A DNA stretch of 64,000 nt, from the NCBI GenBank assembly GCA_030068525.1, contig JASJOS010000004.1:62001-126000 (forward strand), read 5' to 3'. Under the pieces are notes generated by a model that was not told the DNA's origin, ran no database searches, and saw only the letters and a program-made list of their open reading frames with translations. Positions 27,639 to 37,421 of this stretch are shown here, piece after piece (within the stretch, counting starts at the first letter, position 1; every line of letters starts with the position of its first letter). The translations under genes and the position numbers were made by a program. This stretch comes from Xanthocytophaga flava (GTDB lineage Bacteria > Bacteroidota > Bacteroidia > Cytophagales > 172606-1).

Positions 27639-29007
27639 ATTCAGGGTCCCAAACAATAGCTTTCTGCTGTTCTGCACTCAGATTAGCCAGTAGTGAAGGA
27701 CCAGCAGCACGCAAACCAAAGGAAGCATCTTCTACAATGGGTTTGTTCTCACGAATCCCATTAAAGAAGTTGACCATATGGTCGTACCTTTCGTCATACC
27801 CTTGAGGAGCTACAAACTTAATCTCGTCAAATTTCTGTCCAACACGGTCAGCCTCACTATACATGGCATTATAAGCCTTCATGACATCATCCTGTTGTGC
27901 TTTCGCGAAGCTTTCTACAGAATCATATCCTCCAATTCCAGGTGCCTTGGCGCGTTTAAAATGTTTGATGGTAAAGCCACTCCAGCCTAGCTCAATCACC
28001 CCCTCTGTTCCTACCAGTTTTACAGATTGCATTCCACCAGTACCAGAGGCCAGATTGACCCGTGTAATAAACTGAAAGGCAGGATGGGTTTTAGCTTTAG
28101 GGTATTGCATAATAGCTGTCACCAGATCATAGGCATCCCGTCCGTCTTTCCAGTAATTCAATGCACCCAGAGAAAATACCTTATTGGGTCCGTTTGAGCT
28201 TGTAATTACATGCAAACTGGTCAAAAGATGCACAAACAAGTCTCCAGCTACACCCGTGCCATAGTCTTTATAATTCCGCCAGCGGAAAAACCGGTTTGCA
28301 TCAAAAGGCACTTTGGGTGCATCACCCAGATAACGATCCCAGTCCACTGTTTTGGGAGATGCATCTGTAGGAACAGTATATTGCCAGGCTCCCTTAGCAT
28401 CCGTGCGATCAATAGCAGCCTCTACAAAGGTCAGTTCGCCTAAGATGCCTTGTTCAAAGTATTTTTTTGCTTCCAGGATCGGTGTACCACTAGCCCGCTG
28501 ACTGCCTACCTGAAATACTTTGCCTGTCTTCCTTTGTGTGTCAATCACGGCCTGGCCTTCCTCTACATGATGTACCATTGGTTTTTCACAATACACATGT
28601 TTTCCGGCATTCATGGCATCAATAGAAATGCGGTCATGCCAGTGATCCGAAGTACATACCAGCACGGCATCAATGTCTTTGCGATTGAGCAATTCCCGGT
28701 AATCCCGGGTTGTAAATAGCTTACTTCCCCACTTTTCTCTGGCACGCACCAGTCGTCCATCATATAGATCACAAACACCCACCAATTCTACACCGGGTAC
28801 TTTCATAGCAGTTTCTACATCATAATGGCCGATAATTCCGGCACCAATAAGACCAATACGGATTTTGTCATTGGCTGTTACTTTGGCTCGGGATTGTAAG
28901 ATACGGATATCTCCTTCTGCCTTTGCCTGAGACGAAAAAGCTCCGGCAGAGATAAAAGCAGATGCTCCTCCCAGTTTTTTCAAAAAACTACGTCTAGAAT
29001 TCTTCAT
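27616..29007 (-). CDS. Gfo/Idh/MocA-family oxidoreductase with Tat signal
   Basis: The 463-aa product opens with a twin-arginine signal (NSRRSFLKKLGGASAF). A Rossmann NAD(P)-binding domain follows (IRIGLIGAGIIGHYDVETAM, about residues 50-70; CEKPMVHHVEEG, about 143-154) and then the alpha/beta C-terminal domain. Secreted members of this family in Bacteroidota oxidise or reduce sugars, and some make 3-keto-glycosides or act on glycans without releasing the cofactor. The two DUF1080 proteins in this window (8277-10169 and 49395-50126) act on the kind of product this enzyme could make. Confidence 0.9.
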   Translation of the reverse strand: MKNSRRSFLKKLGGASAFISAGAFSSQAKAEGDIRILQSRAKVTANDKIRIGLIGAGIIGHYDVETAMKVPGVELVGVCDLYDGRLVRAREKWGSKLFTTRDYRELLNRKDIDAVLVCTSDHWHDRISIDAMNAGKHVYCEKPMVHHVEEGQAVIDTQRKTGKVFQVGSQRASGTPILEAKKYFEQGILGELTFVEAAIDRTDAKGAWQYTVPTDASPKTVDWDRYLGDAPKVPFDANRFFRWRNYKDYGTGVAGDLFVHLLTSLHVITSSNGPNKVFSLGALNYWKDGRDAYDLVTAIMQYPKAKTHPAFQFITRVNLASGTGGMQSVKLVGTEGVIELGWSGFTIKHFKRAKAPGIGGYDSVESFAKAQQDDVMKAYNAMYSEADRVGQKFDEIKFVAPQGYDERYDHMVNFFNGIRENKPIVEDASFGLRAAGPSLLANLSAEQQKAIVWDPESMRIVQV

Positions 29008-29175
29008 GGATGTGTGGCTTGGGAAACAGGTAGAATAGATTGGTTAAAAAGTGATGTTTTTCTATAAACATCTGTTTTAGCGAAAATACAAAAAAGTCCT
29101 ATTTGCCAATACTAAAATACCACAAATTAGTATAAACGGTTGTAAGGGTACTAACCAACTTTTAAAAAATCTGCA

Positions 29176-30180
29176 TTATTCGATCTCCAGCACGATTTTA
29201 CCAAACTGTGCAGCCTCCTGCATATATTGGAGGGCCTCATTCACCTCTGCAAAAGCAAATATTTTACTGACTACAGGTGCCAGTTTGTGCTTTTCGACAA
29301 ACTCAACCATAGTATTAAACTCCCCTTCTGTTCCCATCGTAGAACCCAGAATGCTCAGTTGTTTCCAGAATATTCGGCCTGGCACTATTCCATTGATTAC
29401 CCCATTAGTCCCTCCATAAAAAACAATGCGCCCTCCCTCAGCAGCCAGTTCGGTAAGTTTTGCCACACTATCTCCAGCAGCACTATCTATAATCACATCA
29501 AAGGCTCCTGCCTGTGACTTCAGAGAAGCAACCCAATCCACCTGTTTGTAATTAGCTCCACCCTTCGCTCCCATTTCTATAGCTTGCTGTAATTTATCAT
29601 CCGACCCCGATGTTACATATACGTCTGCTCCTGTTGCTACAGCAAACTGCATACATTGCAATGCTACCCCTCCTCCTACTCCGGTAACTAATATCTTTTC
29701 ATAAGGCTGTAATTCTGCACGGGTAAACAAAGACCGATACGCAGTAAGTCCAGCCAGTGGCAATGCTGCAGCCTGCTGCCAGGTTAGATGTGCAGGTTTA
29801 GGTACAAGATGTGTAACAGGAACTTTTACGTATTGTGCAAAGGTGCCTGAGTCTGGCATACCCAGCACTCTGAACTCACGTGACTGAGCCTTCGGATTCT
29901 TTCCCCAATGCAAACCCGGATTAATTACTACCTCTTTGTCTCTCCATGCTGCATCTACTGTAACCCCTATATCTGCCACAATTCCAGCCCCATCAGACCC
30001 CAAAATAGCAGGCAGGCGGATAGCAGCATATTGTCCCTGTTGTATCCAGAAGTCCCGCCGATTCAGTGCAGCAGCTTTCAGCTGAATCAAAACTTCGTTT
30101 TCCTGTAAAACCGGGACAGTAACCTCTTTTAGCAACAAAGGCTGATGCAATTGTTCCAATACCAATGCCTGCATAGTCAT
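29176..30180 (-). CDS. Zinc-binding-type MDR alcohol dehydrogenase / NADPH:quinone oxidoreductase
   Basis: The 334-aa product has the medium-chain dehydrogenase layout: a GroES-like N-terminal domain (ALNRRDFWIQQGQY, about residues 36-50) and a Rossmann domain with the nucleotide motif VTGVGGGVALQCMQFA (about 165-180). The structural zinc Cys cluster is absent, which is usual for the quinone-oxidoreductase branch. It probably reduces an enone, quinone or aldehyde with NADPH. A TACTTTTG element lies 26 bases upstream. Confidence 0.88.
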   Translation of the reverse strand: MTMQALVLEQLHQPLLLKEVTVPVLQENEVLIQLKAAALNRRDFWIQQGQYAAIRLPAILGSDGAGIVADIGVTVDAAWRDKEVVINPGLHWGKNPKAQSREFRVLGMPDSGTFAQYVKVPVTHLVPKPAHLTWQQAAALPLAGLTAYRSLFTRAELQPYEKILVTGVGGGVALQCMQFAVATGADVYVTSGSDDKLQQAIEMGAKGGANYKQVDWVASLKSQAGAFDVIIDSAAGDSVAKLTELAAEGGRIVFYGGTNGVINGIVPGRIFWKQLSILGSTMGTEGEFNTMVEFVEKHKLAPVVSKIFAFAEVNEALQYMQEAAQFGKIVLEIE

Positions 30181-30206
30181 AGAAGAATCAGGTTGATGAA
30201 TACTAT

Positions 30207-30214
30207 CAAAAGTA
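30207..30214 (-). promoter_or_regulatory. Candidate -7 box of the MDR gene
   Basis: On the minus strand it reads TACTTTTG, matching TAnnTTTG, 26 bases before the start at 30180. No -33 element is evident. Confidence 0.4.
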
Positions 30215-30438
30215 GCAGTTTTTCTCTTTCATCCTAGTCTATACAAAATTGATATCCTCTTACTTGATCAGATAGAAGCAGATGCATCCAGTTAAAAGGC
30301 ATCAATCATCAACGAAAAATTCCTTTCCGCATTTTTGTAAACCCTTGGTTGTATTTTCATCTAACCATTTTTACCTTCATTTGCTTTAACCAATTGTGTT
30401 TTACTCTATCTTTAAGGGACAGACCAAACATTTTCATT

Positions 30439-32307
30439 ATGAAGAAACTTACACTACTCATGGGTTATTTGCTGGGTTGTATTCAGATAATTCTGGCTCA
30501 GTCATTTAACAATCTTCCTGTAATCACACAGAAACCACCTCTACATGGTCGGCACTGGATGGCGGTCACTGGTAAACCTCTGGCTGCCACTGCTGGCGCT
30601 ATGATATTTAACAAAGGCGGGAATGCCATAGACGCCTCATGTGCTATGCTTGCAGCTACCTGTACCATGTGGGATGTATTAAGCTGGGGAGGTGAAACTC
30701 AAGCGTTGATTTACAATCCCAAGACCAAGAAGGTTATCGCCATCAATGCCTTGGGAGTAGCGCCAACGGGTGCAACAGCTGATTTTTTCAAAAATAAAGG
30801 AATGAAATACCCTCCGGAATACGGTCCACTGGCTGCTGTAACTCCCGGCACTCCTGGGGGACTAATGACCATTCTGGCTGAATATGGTACCATGAGCCTC
30901 AAAGATGTATTGGCTCCGGCTATGCAAATGGCTGAAGGATATCCCATAGAAGCCCAGACAGCGAATCAAATTGAACGGAATAAAGAGATGATCAAACAAT
31001 GGCCTTATTCCAAAAAGGTGTTCTTACCTCACCTGGGCGAGAAAAGAGAAGCTCCGGATGCAGGTGAAGTATTTGTTCAAAAAGACCTGCTGGAAACCAT
31101 GAAGAAGCTGGTAGAAACGGAACAACAGGCACTGAAAAAAGGAAAATCCAGAAAAGATGCGATTTATGCTGCCTATGATCGCTTTTACAAAGGAGATATT
31201 GCCAAAGAAATTGCACGTGGTTGCAAAGAACAGGGTGGGCTAATCACTGAACAGGATCTGGCTAACTGGAAAGTAAAAATTGAAGAACCAACGATGACAT
31301 CTTACCGGGGTATTGATGTGTATAAACTTCAACCGTGGACACAAGGACCAGCGATGTTACAAACCTTGAATATCCTTGAGAACTTTGATATCAAAAGTAT
31401 GGGATATAATTCAGCTCGTTATATTCATACGCTTTATCAGGCTATGAACCTGGCGTTTGCAGATCGGGATTTCTATTATGGTGATCCTGCATTTGCTCCG
31501 GAAGAGCCTATCAAAGGATTATTATCTAAGGAATACGCGAAAGAACGCAGCAAGCTGATCAACTTTGACATGAACGATCCTAAGATTGGTCCTGGAGATC
31601 CATATCCGTTTGAAGGCAAACAAAATCCATACAAAGATGTACTGCAAAAATGGGGCAATCTGCAAAGTCAGTTGTATACACCTGGTAATCCGGTTCTGGA
31701 TGAAAAATACTTTGAACGCTTCCAGGCAGGAACTACTTCAGTAGAAGCAGCAGACAAAGAAGGCTGGGTTGTATCTATTACCCCTAGTGGTGGATGGGTG
31801 CCGGCTTGTATTGCAGGGAATACCGGAGTTGGGTTGAGTCAACGTATGCAGAGCTTTGTCTTAGATCCCAAAGAAAATCCGTTCAATGTAGTAGAACCAG
31901 GTAAACGTCCACGTGTTACGCTTACTCCTACACTGGCGCTCAAAGATGGCAAACCTTTTCTTTCATTTGCCAAACAAGCAGGTGATGAACAAGATCAGTT
32001 ACTGCTACAGTTCTTCCTGAATATGGTCGAGTTTAATATGACCGTACAGGAAGCCTGTGAAGCGCCCAGCTTCAAAACATTACAAATGTATAGTAGTTTT
32101 GGCGCTCATGAGAAAGTTCCCGGAGGACTTGTACTCAACTCAGCCATGCCAACATGGGTTCGCAAAGATCTGACTCGTATGGGCTATAGTCTTTCGTATC
32201 AGGAAAGAACTTCCGGCCCTATCAATGCAATCTGGTTTGACTGGATGCATGGTACGTTTTGGGGAGGATCAAGCAATCATGGAGAAGATTATGGAATAGG
32301 CTGGTAA
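30439..32307 (+). CDS. Gamma-glutamyltransferase-like N-terminal-nucleophile protein, secreted
   Basis: The 622-aa product starts at the ATG at 30439, because MKKLTLLMGYLLGCIQIILA is a normal signal peptide; the longer open frame from 30349 is not. The GGT fold is recognisable: AATAGAMIFNKGGNAIDASC near the N-terminus and a nucleophile region with TTSVEAADKEG. Canonical GGTs have TTHxS and a GSPGG loop. Here His is missing after the Thr pair and the loop reads QAGDEQDQ. It is therefore a divergent member, perhaps an acylase or a GGT with changed specificity rather than a glutathione hydrolase. Confidence 0.82.
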   Translation: MKKLTLLMGYLLGCIQIILAQSFNNLPVITQKPPLHGRHWMAVTGKPLAATAGAMIFNKGGNAIDASCAMLAATCTMWDVLSWGGETQALIYNPKTKKVIAINALGVAPTGATADFFKNKGMKYPPEYGPLAAVTPGTPGGLMTILAEYGTMSLKDVLAPAMQMAEGYPIEAQTANQIERNKEMIKQWPYSKKVFLPHLGEKREAPDAGEVFVQKDLLETMKKLVETEQQALKKGKSRKDAIYAAYDRFYKGDIAKEIARGCKEQGGLITEQDLANWKVKIEEPTMTSYRGIDVYKLQPWTQGPAMLQTLNILENFDIKSMGYNSARYIHTLYQAMNLAFADRDFYYGDPAFAPEEPIKGLLSKEYAKERSKLINFDMNDPKIGPGDPYPFEGKQNPYKDVLQKWGNLQSQLYTPGNPVLDEKYFERFQAGTTSVEAADKEGWVVSITPSGGWVPACIAGNTGVGLSQRMQSFVLDPKENPFNVVEPGKRPRVTLTPTLALKDGKPFLSFAKQAGDEQDQLLLQFFLNMVEFNMTVQEACEAPSFKTLQMYSSFGAHEKVPGGLVLNSAMPTWVRKDLTRMGYSLSYQERTSGPINAIWFDWMHGTFWGGSSNHGEDYGIGW

Positions 32308-32329
32308 TTGGAAGCATACTACACTAAAT

Positions 32330-32372
32330 AAAAGAGGCTGTCAGAAAAAATTCTGACAGCCTCTTTTATTTT
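32330..32372. terminator. Bidirectional terminator between convergent genes
   Basis: A perfect 17-bp stem (32330-32346 with 32351-32367) with an AAAA loop and T-rich tails on both strands. It serves the GGT-like gene and the ROK gene. Confidence 0.9.
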
Positions 32373-32384
32373 CTTGAAAGCATA

Positions 32385-33362
32385 TTATGATTGTAGAGGC
32401 ATATTTTCCAGTTCGTGCCAGATCAGAGCTGCAGCACCCAATACAGCAGTGTTGGCTCCTGTCAAACCGGAAGTCAGCAATTTTACTTTGTTCCGGAAGA
32501 TAGGCATCATAAACTGTTCCATATACCGACGGGTAGGTTCAAACAGGTAATCCTGTGCACGAGTCAGCCCACCAAACAGGATAAATGCTTCCGGACTCAG
32601 AATTGCCATCACATCGGCAAGTTTCATTCCCAGAATACGTCCTGTATATTCAAAGGCTTCAATCGCAATCTTATCACCACGCGTAGCAGAATCTGTAATC
32701 ATACTGGCATCCAGATCTTCAAAGCTAATACGACGCATTTCACTCTCCTCTGTGTGGTCAGCCAATAGTTTATACACGGTACGGCGAATACCAGTAGCAG
32801 ATACATACGTTTCCAGACATCCTTTTTTGCCACATCCACACATCCGTCCGTTAGGGTTTACCACAACGTGTCCCAGTTCTCCGGCAAAACCATCATGACC
32901 GTAGGCCAGTTTGCCATCTACCACAAATCCACTTCCTAAACCTGTTCCTAAGGTAATCATCACGAAGTTTTTCATCCCTTTAGCTACCCCAAACTTCATT
33001 TCACCCAGTGCTGCTGCATTGGCATCATTGGTAAGACGGCATGGTAACTTATAATGGTCTTCAATCCATTGCGCCAGCGGAACATAATCGCTCCATTGGA
33101 GATTGGTAGGCATCTCTACTGTTCCTTTGTAATAGTTTCCATTGGGTACACCTATGCCAATACCTACAATTTTAATCTTATCCCGCAAGGGTAACATCAG
33201 CTTATCTACAGCCCGGTATAGTCGTGGCAAGTACTTATCTGCATCATCCTCTCCTGTAGGAATAGACATATCTGCCAGGCAAACACCATCCTGGTCTACA
33301 AATCCTAATTTGGTATTGGTGCCACCAATATCCACGCCAAGGGCAACTTCTTTCAATGACAT
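32385..33362 (-). CDS. ROK-family sugar kinase (glucokinase-like)
   Basis: The 325-aa product carries the ATP-binding motif GVDIGGTNTKLGFVDQDG (about residues 9-26), the sugar-binding region (LTNDANAAALGEMKFG) and the ROK zinc motif CGCGKKGCLET (about 180-190). It has no N-terminal HTH, so it is a kinase rather than a ROK repressor. It would phosphorylate glucose or a related hexose in the cytoplasm. Substrate choice cannot be fixed from sequence. Confidence 0.92.
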   Translation of the reverse strand: MSLKEVALGVDIGGTNTKLGFVDQDGVCLADMSIPTGEDDADKYLPRLYRAVDKLMLPLRDKIKIVGIGIGVPNGNYYKGTVEMPTNLQWSDYVPLAQWIEDHYKLPCRLTNDANAAALGEMKFGVAKGMKNFVMITLGTGLGSGFVVDGKLAYGHDGFAGELGHVVVNPNGRMCGCGKKGCLETYVSATGIRRTVYKLLADHTEESEMRRISFEDLDASMITDSATRGDKIAIEAFEYTGRILGMKLADVMAILSPEAFILFGGLTRAQDYLFEPTRRYMEQFMMPIFRNKVKLLTSGLTGANTAVLGAAALIWHELENMPLQS

Positions 33363-33783
33363 ATTAAATGAACGATAAGGTTTAGTATTTTAACACTGCA
33401 TATACATGCAGATACTGATCATGACAGGATATATATTCCTCTTTGTATTAGGTAAAACATATCCCATCTGCCAGTCTGTAATACATGTACACAACAGATG
33501 AGGGGTAACAAACGGCGTGAAGATAAAAAGAAAATACCTATGCACAGAAGGTTTTATAAGATAGATTTTTTTAAGACAAAATGTCCTTCCTTCTAGGCCA
33601 CATAAGAAAAACAACACGCTCACTATAAAACATTGTATTTATTATAAGATAAACACAATTCATCATAAAAAATCTACGTTAATAGTTAGTAGATTACAAT
33701 TAAAGTGTCGTAACTTTGCAAAAATTACATATCTGCTTCTCTCCCATCCATGAAGTCAAGCAGCGGTTGTTTCATCCTAAAAC
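33363..33783. other. Intergenic, 421 bp, upstream region of the potassium transporter gene
   Basis: It is divergent between the ROK and Kup genes. It contains a TAACTTTG promoter-like element at 33711. I looked for a riboswitch-like structure before the Kup gene and see no clear one. Confidence 0.4.
33711..33718 (+). promoter_or_regulatory. Candidate -7 box of the kup gene
   Basis: TAACTTTG followed by CA matches the Bacteroidota -7 consensus, 65 bases before the ATG at 33784. No -33 TTG was found at the usual distance. Confidence 0.45.
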
Positions 33784-35838
33784 ATGGATAATAAACATAA
33801 CTTCGATAAAGTAACTGCCGGAGGCTTATTAGTCGCACTAGGTATCATTTACGGTGATATCGGAACCTCTCCCCTCTACGTTTTTAACGCTATCATCGGC
33901 AAAAATTCCATTGATAGTCACGTTGTATTCGGAAGTTTGTCCTGTATTTTCTGGACACTTACTCTCCAAACGACCATTAAATACGTGATTCTAACACTCC
34001 GGGCCGATAACAACGGTGAGGGCGGTATTTTCTCACTGTATGCGCTGGTACGCCGCTATAAGCGCTGGTTAACAGTACCAGCTATCATTGGAGGCAGTAC
34101 GCTGCTGGCTGATGGTATCATCACTCCACCTATCTCGGTATCTTCAGCTATTGAAGGGTTGCGTCTGATCAAACCCGATATCTCACCTAACATGATTATC
34201 ACCATTGTGATCATCATACTTACGTTCTTATTCCTGCTACAGGCATTAGGAACGCAACTGGTGGGAAGATCATTTGGACCACTGATGACGCTATGGTTTA
34301 GCATGCTGGCCATACTGGGAGTTGCAAATCTGGTTGAAGACTGGCATATTCTGGCAGCTTTAAATCCATATTATGCATATGACTTGCTGGTTAACTATCC
34401 GGGAGGATTCTGGTTGCTGGGAGCGGTATTTCTGTGTACAACAGGTGCAGAAGCATTATACTCTGACCTAGGACATTGCGGACGAGGTAATATCCGAATA
34501 AGTTGGATATTTGTTAAATCCTGTCTGCTACTGAATTATTTTGGACAGGGAGCCTGGCTGATTACACACGAAGGAAAATTTCTGGATAAGAGTGTTTTCT
34601 ACTCTATTATGCCGAACTGGTTTATTTTACCAGGTATCTGTATTGCCACATTAGCTGCAATTATTGCCAGCCAGGCATTAATTTCGGGTTCATTTACTCT
34701 GATAAACGAAGCTATTCGTCTTAGCTTCTGGCCTAAAGTACGTATCAAATTCCCAACCGATCAGCGTGGTCAGATTTATGTTCCCAGTATCAACTGGTTA
34801 TTATGGTTAGGTTGTGTTGGAGTTGTACTATATTTCCGTGAATCTGCCAATATGGAAGCAGCCTATGGTCTGGCCATTACGGCTACGATGATATCTACTA
34901 CTGTATTGCTTACTTACTGGCTTTATACACGTCATGTACCTCAGTTAGTAGTGTGGCTGGTATTTCTGGTATATTTCTCCATTGAGTGTTCTTTTCTGAT
35001 AGCCAACCTGAGCAAATTCAGACATGGGGGCTTTGTTTCTTTGATTATTAGTGGACTGCTACTCACAGTAATGTATGTGTGGATCAACTCTAACCGCATT
35101 AAACAACGTCTGACTCAGTTTGTCCGGGTTGATGAATATATTGAACCACTGCAAATGCTAAGCATTGACCAGAGTGTTCCTAAATATGCCACTCACCTGG
35201 TGTTTATGACCAATGCCCGCACTGAAAATGAAATAGAGCAAACAATTATTTATTCAATATTCCAGAAAAGGCCTAAACGGGCAGACATCTACTGGTTCGT
35301 TCACGTAGATACAGCAGATGATCCGTATACAATGGAATATACAGTAGATATTAAAGCCCCAGAAGATCTGATCAAAATTACTTTCCGTTTAGGCTTCCGG
35401 GTAGAACAGCGGATTAACCTGTTTTTCCGTAAGGTAGTTGAAGATATGGTACGTAACCGGGAAGTAGATATCACCAGCCGTTATGAGTCATTGAGTAAGC
35501 AACATGTCATTGGCGATTTCCGTTTTGTGGTATTTGAACGCTTCCTGTCCTTTGAGAACGAACTACCATTCAATGAACGTCTGATCATGAATGCATACTT
35601 CTTCATCAAAGAGTTTACACCAGGTGATGACAAATGGTTTGGTCTGGATACCAGTTCCGTAAAACTGGAAAAAGTACCGCTGGTTATCCGTCCGGCAGAG
35701 AATGTACTGCTGACCCGAATCTATCACAATCCAGATGGTAGCGTAACCCGAAGACTCATTAATGGAGGAAATAATGGCAAAGCCTGCGCAACTCCTGAAG
35801 AAGAGGAACTCAAGAAAAAAACGGCCAAAGCAATCTAA
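33784..35838 (+). CDS. kup: Kup-family low-affinity potassium uptake protein
   Basis: The 684-aa product begins with the family signature GALGIIYGDIGTSPLYV-like segment (LGIIYGDIGTSPLYVFNAI, about residues 18-36). About 12 membrane helices cover residues 20-440 and a cytoplasmic C-terminal domain of about 220 aa follows. Motifs such as NGEGGIFSLYAL and ADGIITPPISVSSAIEGL are diagnostic. It imports K+ with protons across the inner membrane. The length is within the normal range of 620-690 aa. A terminator follows. Confidence 0.96.
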   Translation: MDNKHNFDKVTAGGLLVALGIIYGDIGTSPLYVFNAIIGKNSIDSHVVFGSLSCIFWTLTLQTTIKYVILTLRADNNGEGGIFSLYALVRRYKRWLTVPAIIGGSTLLADGIITPPISVSSAIEGLRLIKPDISPNMIITIVIIILTFLFLLQALGTQLVGRSFGPLMTLWFSMLAILGVANLVEDWHILAALNPYYAYDLLVNYPGGFWLLGAVFLCTTGAEALYSDLGHCGRGNIRISWIFVKSCLLLNYFGQGAWLITHEGKFLDKSVFYSIMPNWFILPGICIATLAAIIASQALISGSFTLINEAIRLSFWPKVRIKFPTDQRGQIYVPSINWLLWLGCVGVVLYFRESANMEAAYGLAITATMISTTVLLTYWLYTRHVPQLVVWLVFLVYFSIECSFLIANLSKFRHGGFVSLIISGLLLTVMYVWINSNRIKQRLTQFVRVDEYIEPLQMLSIDQSVPKYATHLVFMTNARTENEIEQTIIYSIFQKRPKRADIYWFVHVDTADDPYTMEYTVDIKAPEDLIKITFRLGFRVEQRINLFFRKVVEDMVRNREVDITSRYESLSKQHVIGDFRFVVFERFLSFENELPFNERLIMNAYFFIKEFTPGDDKWFGLDTSSVKLEKVPLVIRPAENVLLTRIYHNPDGSVTRRLINGGNNGKACATPEEEELKKKTAKAI

Positions 35839-35889
35839 ATGAATTAAAAGTACCTTGGCAAAACGATTCACACTTTCAATTATATTTTT

Positions 35890-35923
35890 AAAACCTCATC
35901 CTCAAGCAGGTGAGGTTTTTTTC
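35890..35923 (+). terminator. Terminator of kup
   Basis: A 9-bp stem (35890-35898 with 35911-35919), with the T run continuing past the stem, 52 bases beyond the stop. Confidence 0.8.
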
Positions 35924-35945
35924 ATTCTTAAATCTAGCTTAATTT

Positions 35946-36470
35946 ATGAAACGAATTGCCATTGACATGGATGACGTAATTGCCGATGCAGCAGGTCGGT
36001 TTATTGAATATGCCCAGCTTCGTCTCGGCAAAACAATAGCTCCTGTTGATTTACACAATCGTACCTGGGCAGAAGTAGCGGGAGTACAACCAGAAATCGT
36101 ACGGGCGTGGCTCTTTGAAGAAGGATTTTTTCGGGGGATGAAAGTAATTGCCGACAGCCAGGAAGTCATCAAAAAGCTTTCAGAAAAATATGAAATATTC
36201 ATTGTATCAGCTGCTACAGAGTTTCCCAACTCCTTAAAAGAAAAGCTGGAATGGTTAAATGAACACTTTCCGTTTATTAGCTGGACACATACTGTTTTTT
36301 GTGGTCACAAATACATGATTCAGACAGACTACCTGATTGATGACCATGAAAAAAACCTGATTCGTTTCCCAGGCAAACCGATTCTGTTTACAGCTGGTCA
36401 CAATATGCATTTGGATCAATATACCCGAGTAAATAACTGGAAAGAAGCAGAGAAGATGTTTTTGTCGTAA
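35946..36470 (+). CDS. 5'(3')-deoxyribonucleotidase (NT5C/HAD family)
   Basis: The 174-aa product is a small HAD hydrolase with motif I IAIDMDDVIADAAGRF (nucleophile Asp7 or Asp8 region), motif II SAATEF and a DD motif in LIDDHEKNL. This set matches the NT5C-type nucleotidases that dephosphorylate dNMPs. It would act in the cytoplasm in nucleotide pool control. It is monocistronic and flanked by terminators. Confidence 0.88.
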   Translation: MKRIAIDMDDVIADAAGRFIEYAQLRLGKTIAPVDLHNRTWAEVAGVQPEIVRAWLFEEGFFRGMKVIADSQEVIKKLSEKYEIFIVSAATEFPNSLKEKLEWLNEHFPFISWTHTVFCGHKYMIQTDYLIDDHEKNLIRFPGKPILFTAGHNMHLDQYTRVNNWKEAEKMFLS

Positions 36471-36490
36471 TTATATACAGGCCTATTATA

Positions 36491-36530
36491 AAAATGACCC
36501 AGCTTATAAATAAAGCTGGGTCATTTTGGT
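36491..36530. terminator. Bidirectional terminator
   Basis: A perfect 15-bp stem (36491-36505 with 36513-36527) with T-rich flanks on both strands, between convergent genes ending at 36470 and 36566. Confidence 0.88.
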
Positions 36531-36565
36531 TATGTATATCCTATTTCTACAAACTATCTGGACAC

Positions 36566-37108
36566 TCAGTTTGCCCAATCCTGGAGACGTTGAGGAGCAG
36601 CACTACCATCTTCTGAATAGACTTTGGCATTTCCATCCTGACGGATAGCTACATACAATACATTTTTTGTCACATCAGCCATCAGCACAGCTCCCGGATC
36701 ACCACCACTATGTGCCTGCATGGCACTGGTATATAACAGTCCATTTTCTATTTCAATAGGTGTTTCTACCTCCCAGATACTTACCATATAATCATATTGT
36801 GATCCCAATAATTTCTGTAGTCGGGGTTTTAACACTTCATTATCCAGCAGTTTTATATTATGAGGATACTTGCCATTTAGCTCTGTCAAAAAAGATAAGC
36901 TAGCCTTGTCTGATTGAGTACTGGCAGATGCTTTGGAGTCATTCTCTTTCTTTAATATTTCATTTTCTTTTTTTAATAGCTCATTCTCTTTCTGTAATAA
37001 TTCACTATTGTTATCACTTTCTGATTTGGTAGCAGGCATACAGGCATAGAGAGCAATGGCTAACACAAGAAAAAAAATCCGGTATAGGTTATTTTGTTTG
37101 TTTATCAT
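36566..37108 (-). CDS. Hypothetical lipoprotein with leucine-zipper-like coiled coil
   Basis: The 180-aa product has a lipoprotein signal (AIALYAC), then a short coiled coil built from near-exact heptads (ELLKKENEILKKEN, about residues 37-56). A compact C-terminal domain of about 100 aa follows that I do not recognise (SLSFLTELNGKYPHNIKLL onward). The coil suggests oligomerisation at the membrane surface. Confidence 0.7.
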   Translation of the reverse strand: MINKQNNLYRIFFLVLAIALYACMPATKSESDNNSELLQKENELLKKENEILKKENDSKASASTQSDKASLSFLTELNGKYPHNIKLLDNEVLKPRLQKLLGSQYDYMVSIWEVETPIEIENGLLYTSAMQAHSGGDPGAVLMADVTKNVLYVAIRQDGNAKVYSEDGSAAPQRLQDWAN

Positions 37109-37421
37109 TTGAGTAGTGTTTTTGAAGAGTACTATGCAATATCTATGCGAGGTTAATAGTACACTTTTTTAGAAGGAAGCCCAAACATAATTTTAGTAAA
37201 CAATTGCAGCAGGTAACCAAAAAGAATATGAAGTATCCAAAAAACAGAAACTACTGTTCTATATGATATTAGTGATTTCCTCTGTTTTAGCATTGAGCTC
37301 CTAAAATCTTACATCCATTTAAAGAATAGTTCCGCCTAGTATAATTACCCTACTAACTCAATGATTATAAATCGTTTATATTTAATTCTACGACTTCATC
37401 ACGCACTCGCTTTATAAATGT
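37109..37421. other. Intergenic, 313 bp
   Basis: It is a divergent promoter region between the lipoprotein and the HAMP-GAF gene. No distinct motif was recognised. Confidence 0.35.

Noticed and set aside
33363..33783. Riboswitch upstream of kup
   Set aside because: Length and position would suit a c-di-AMP riboswitch, but no conserved paired structure was recognised.
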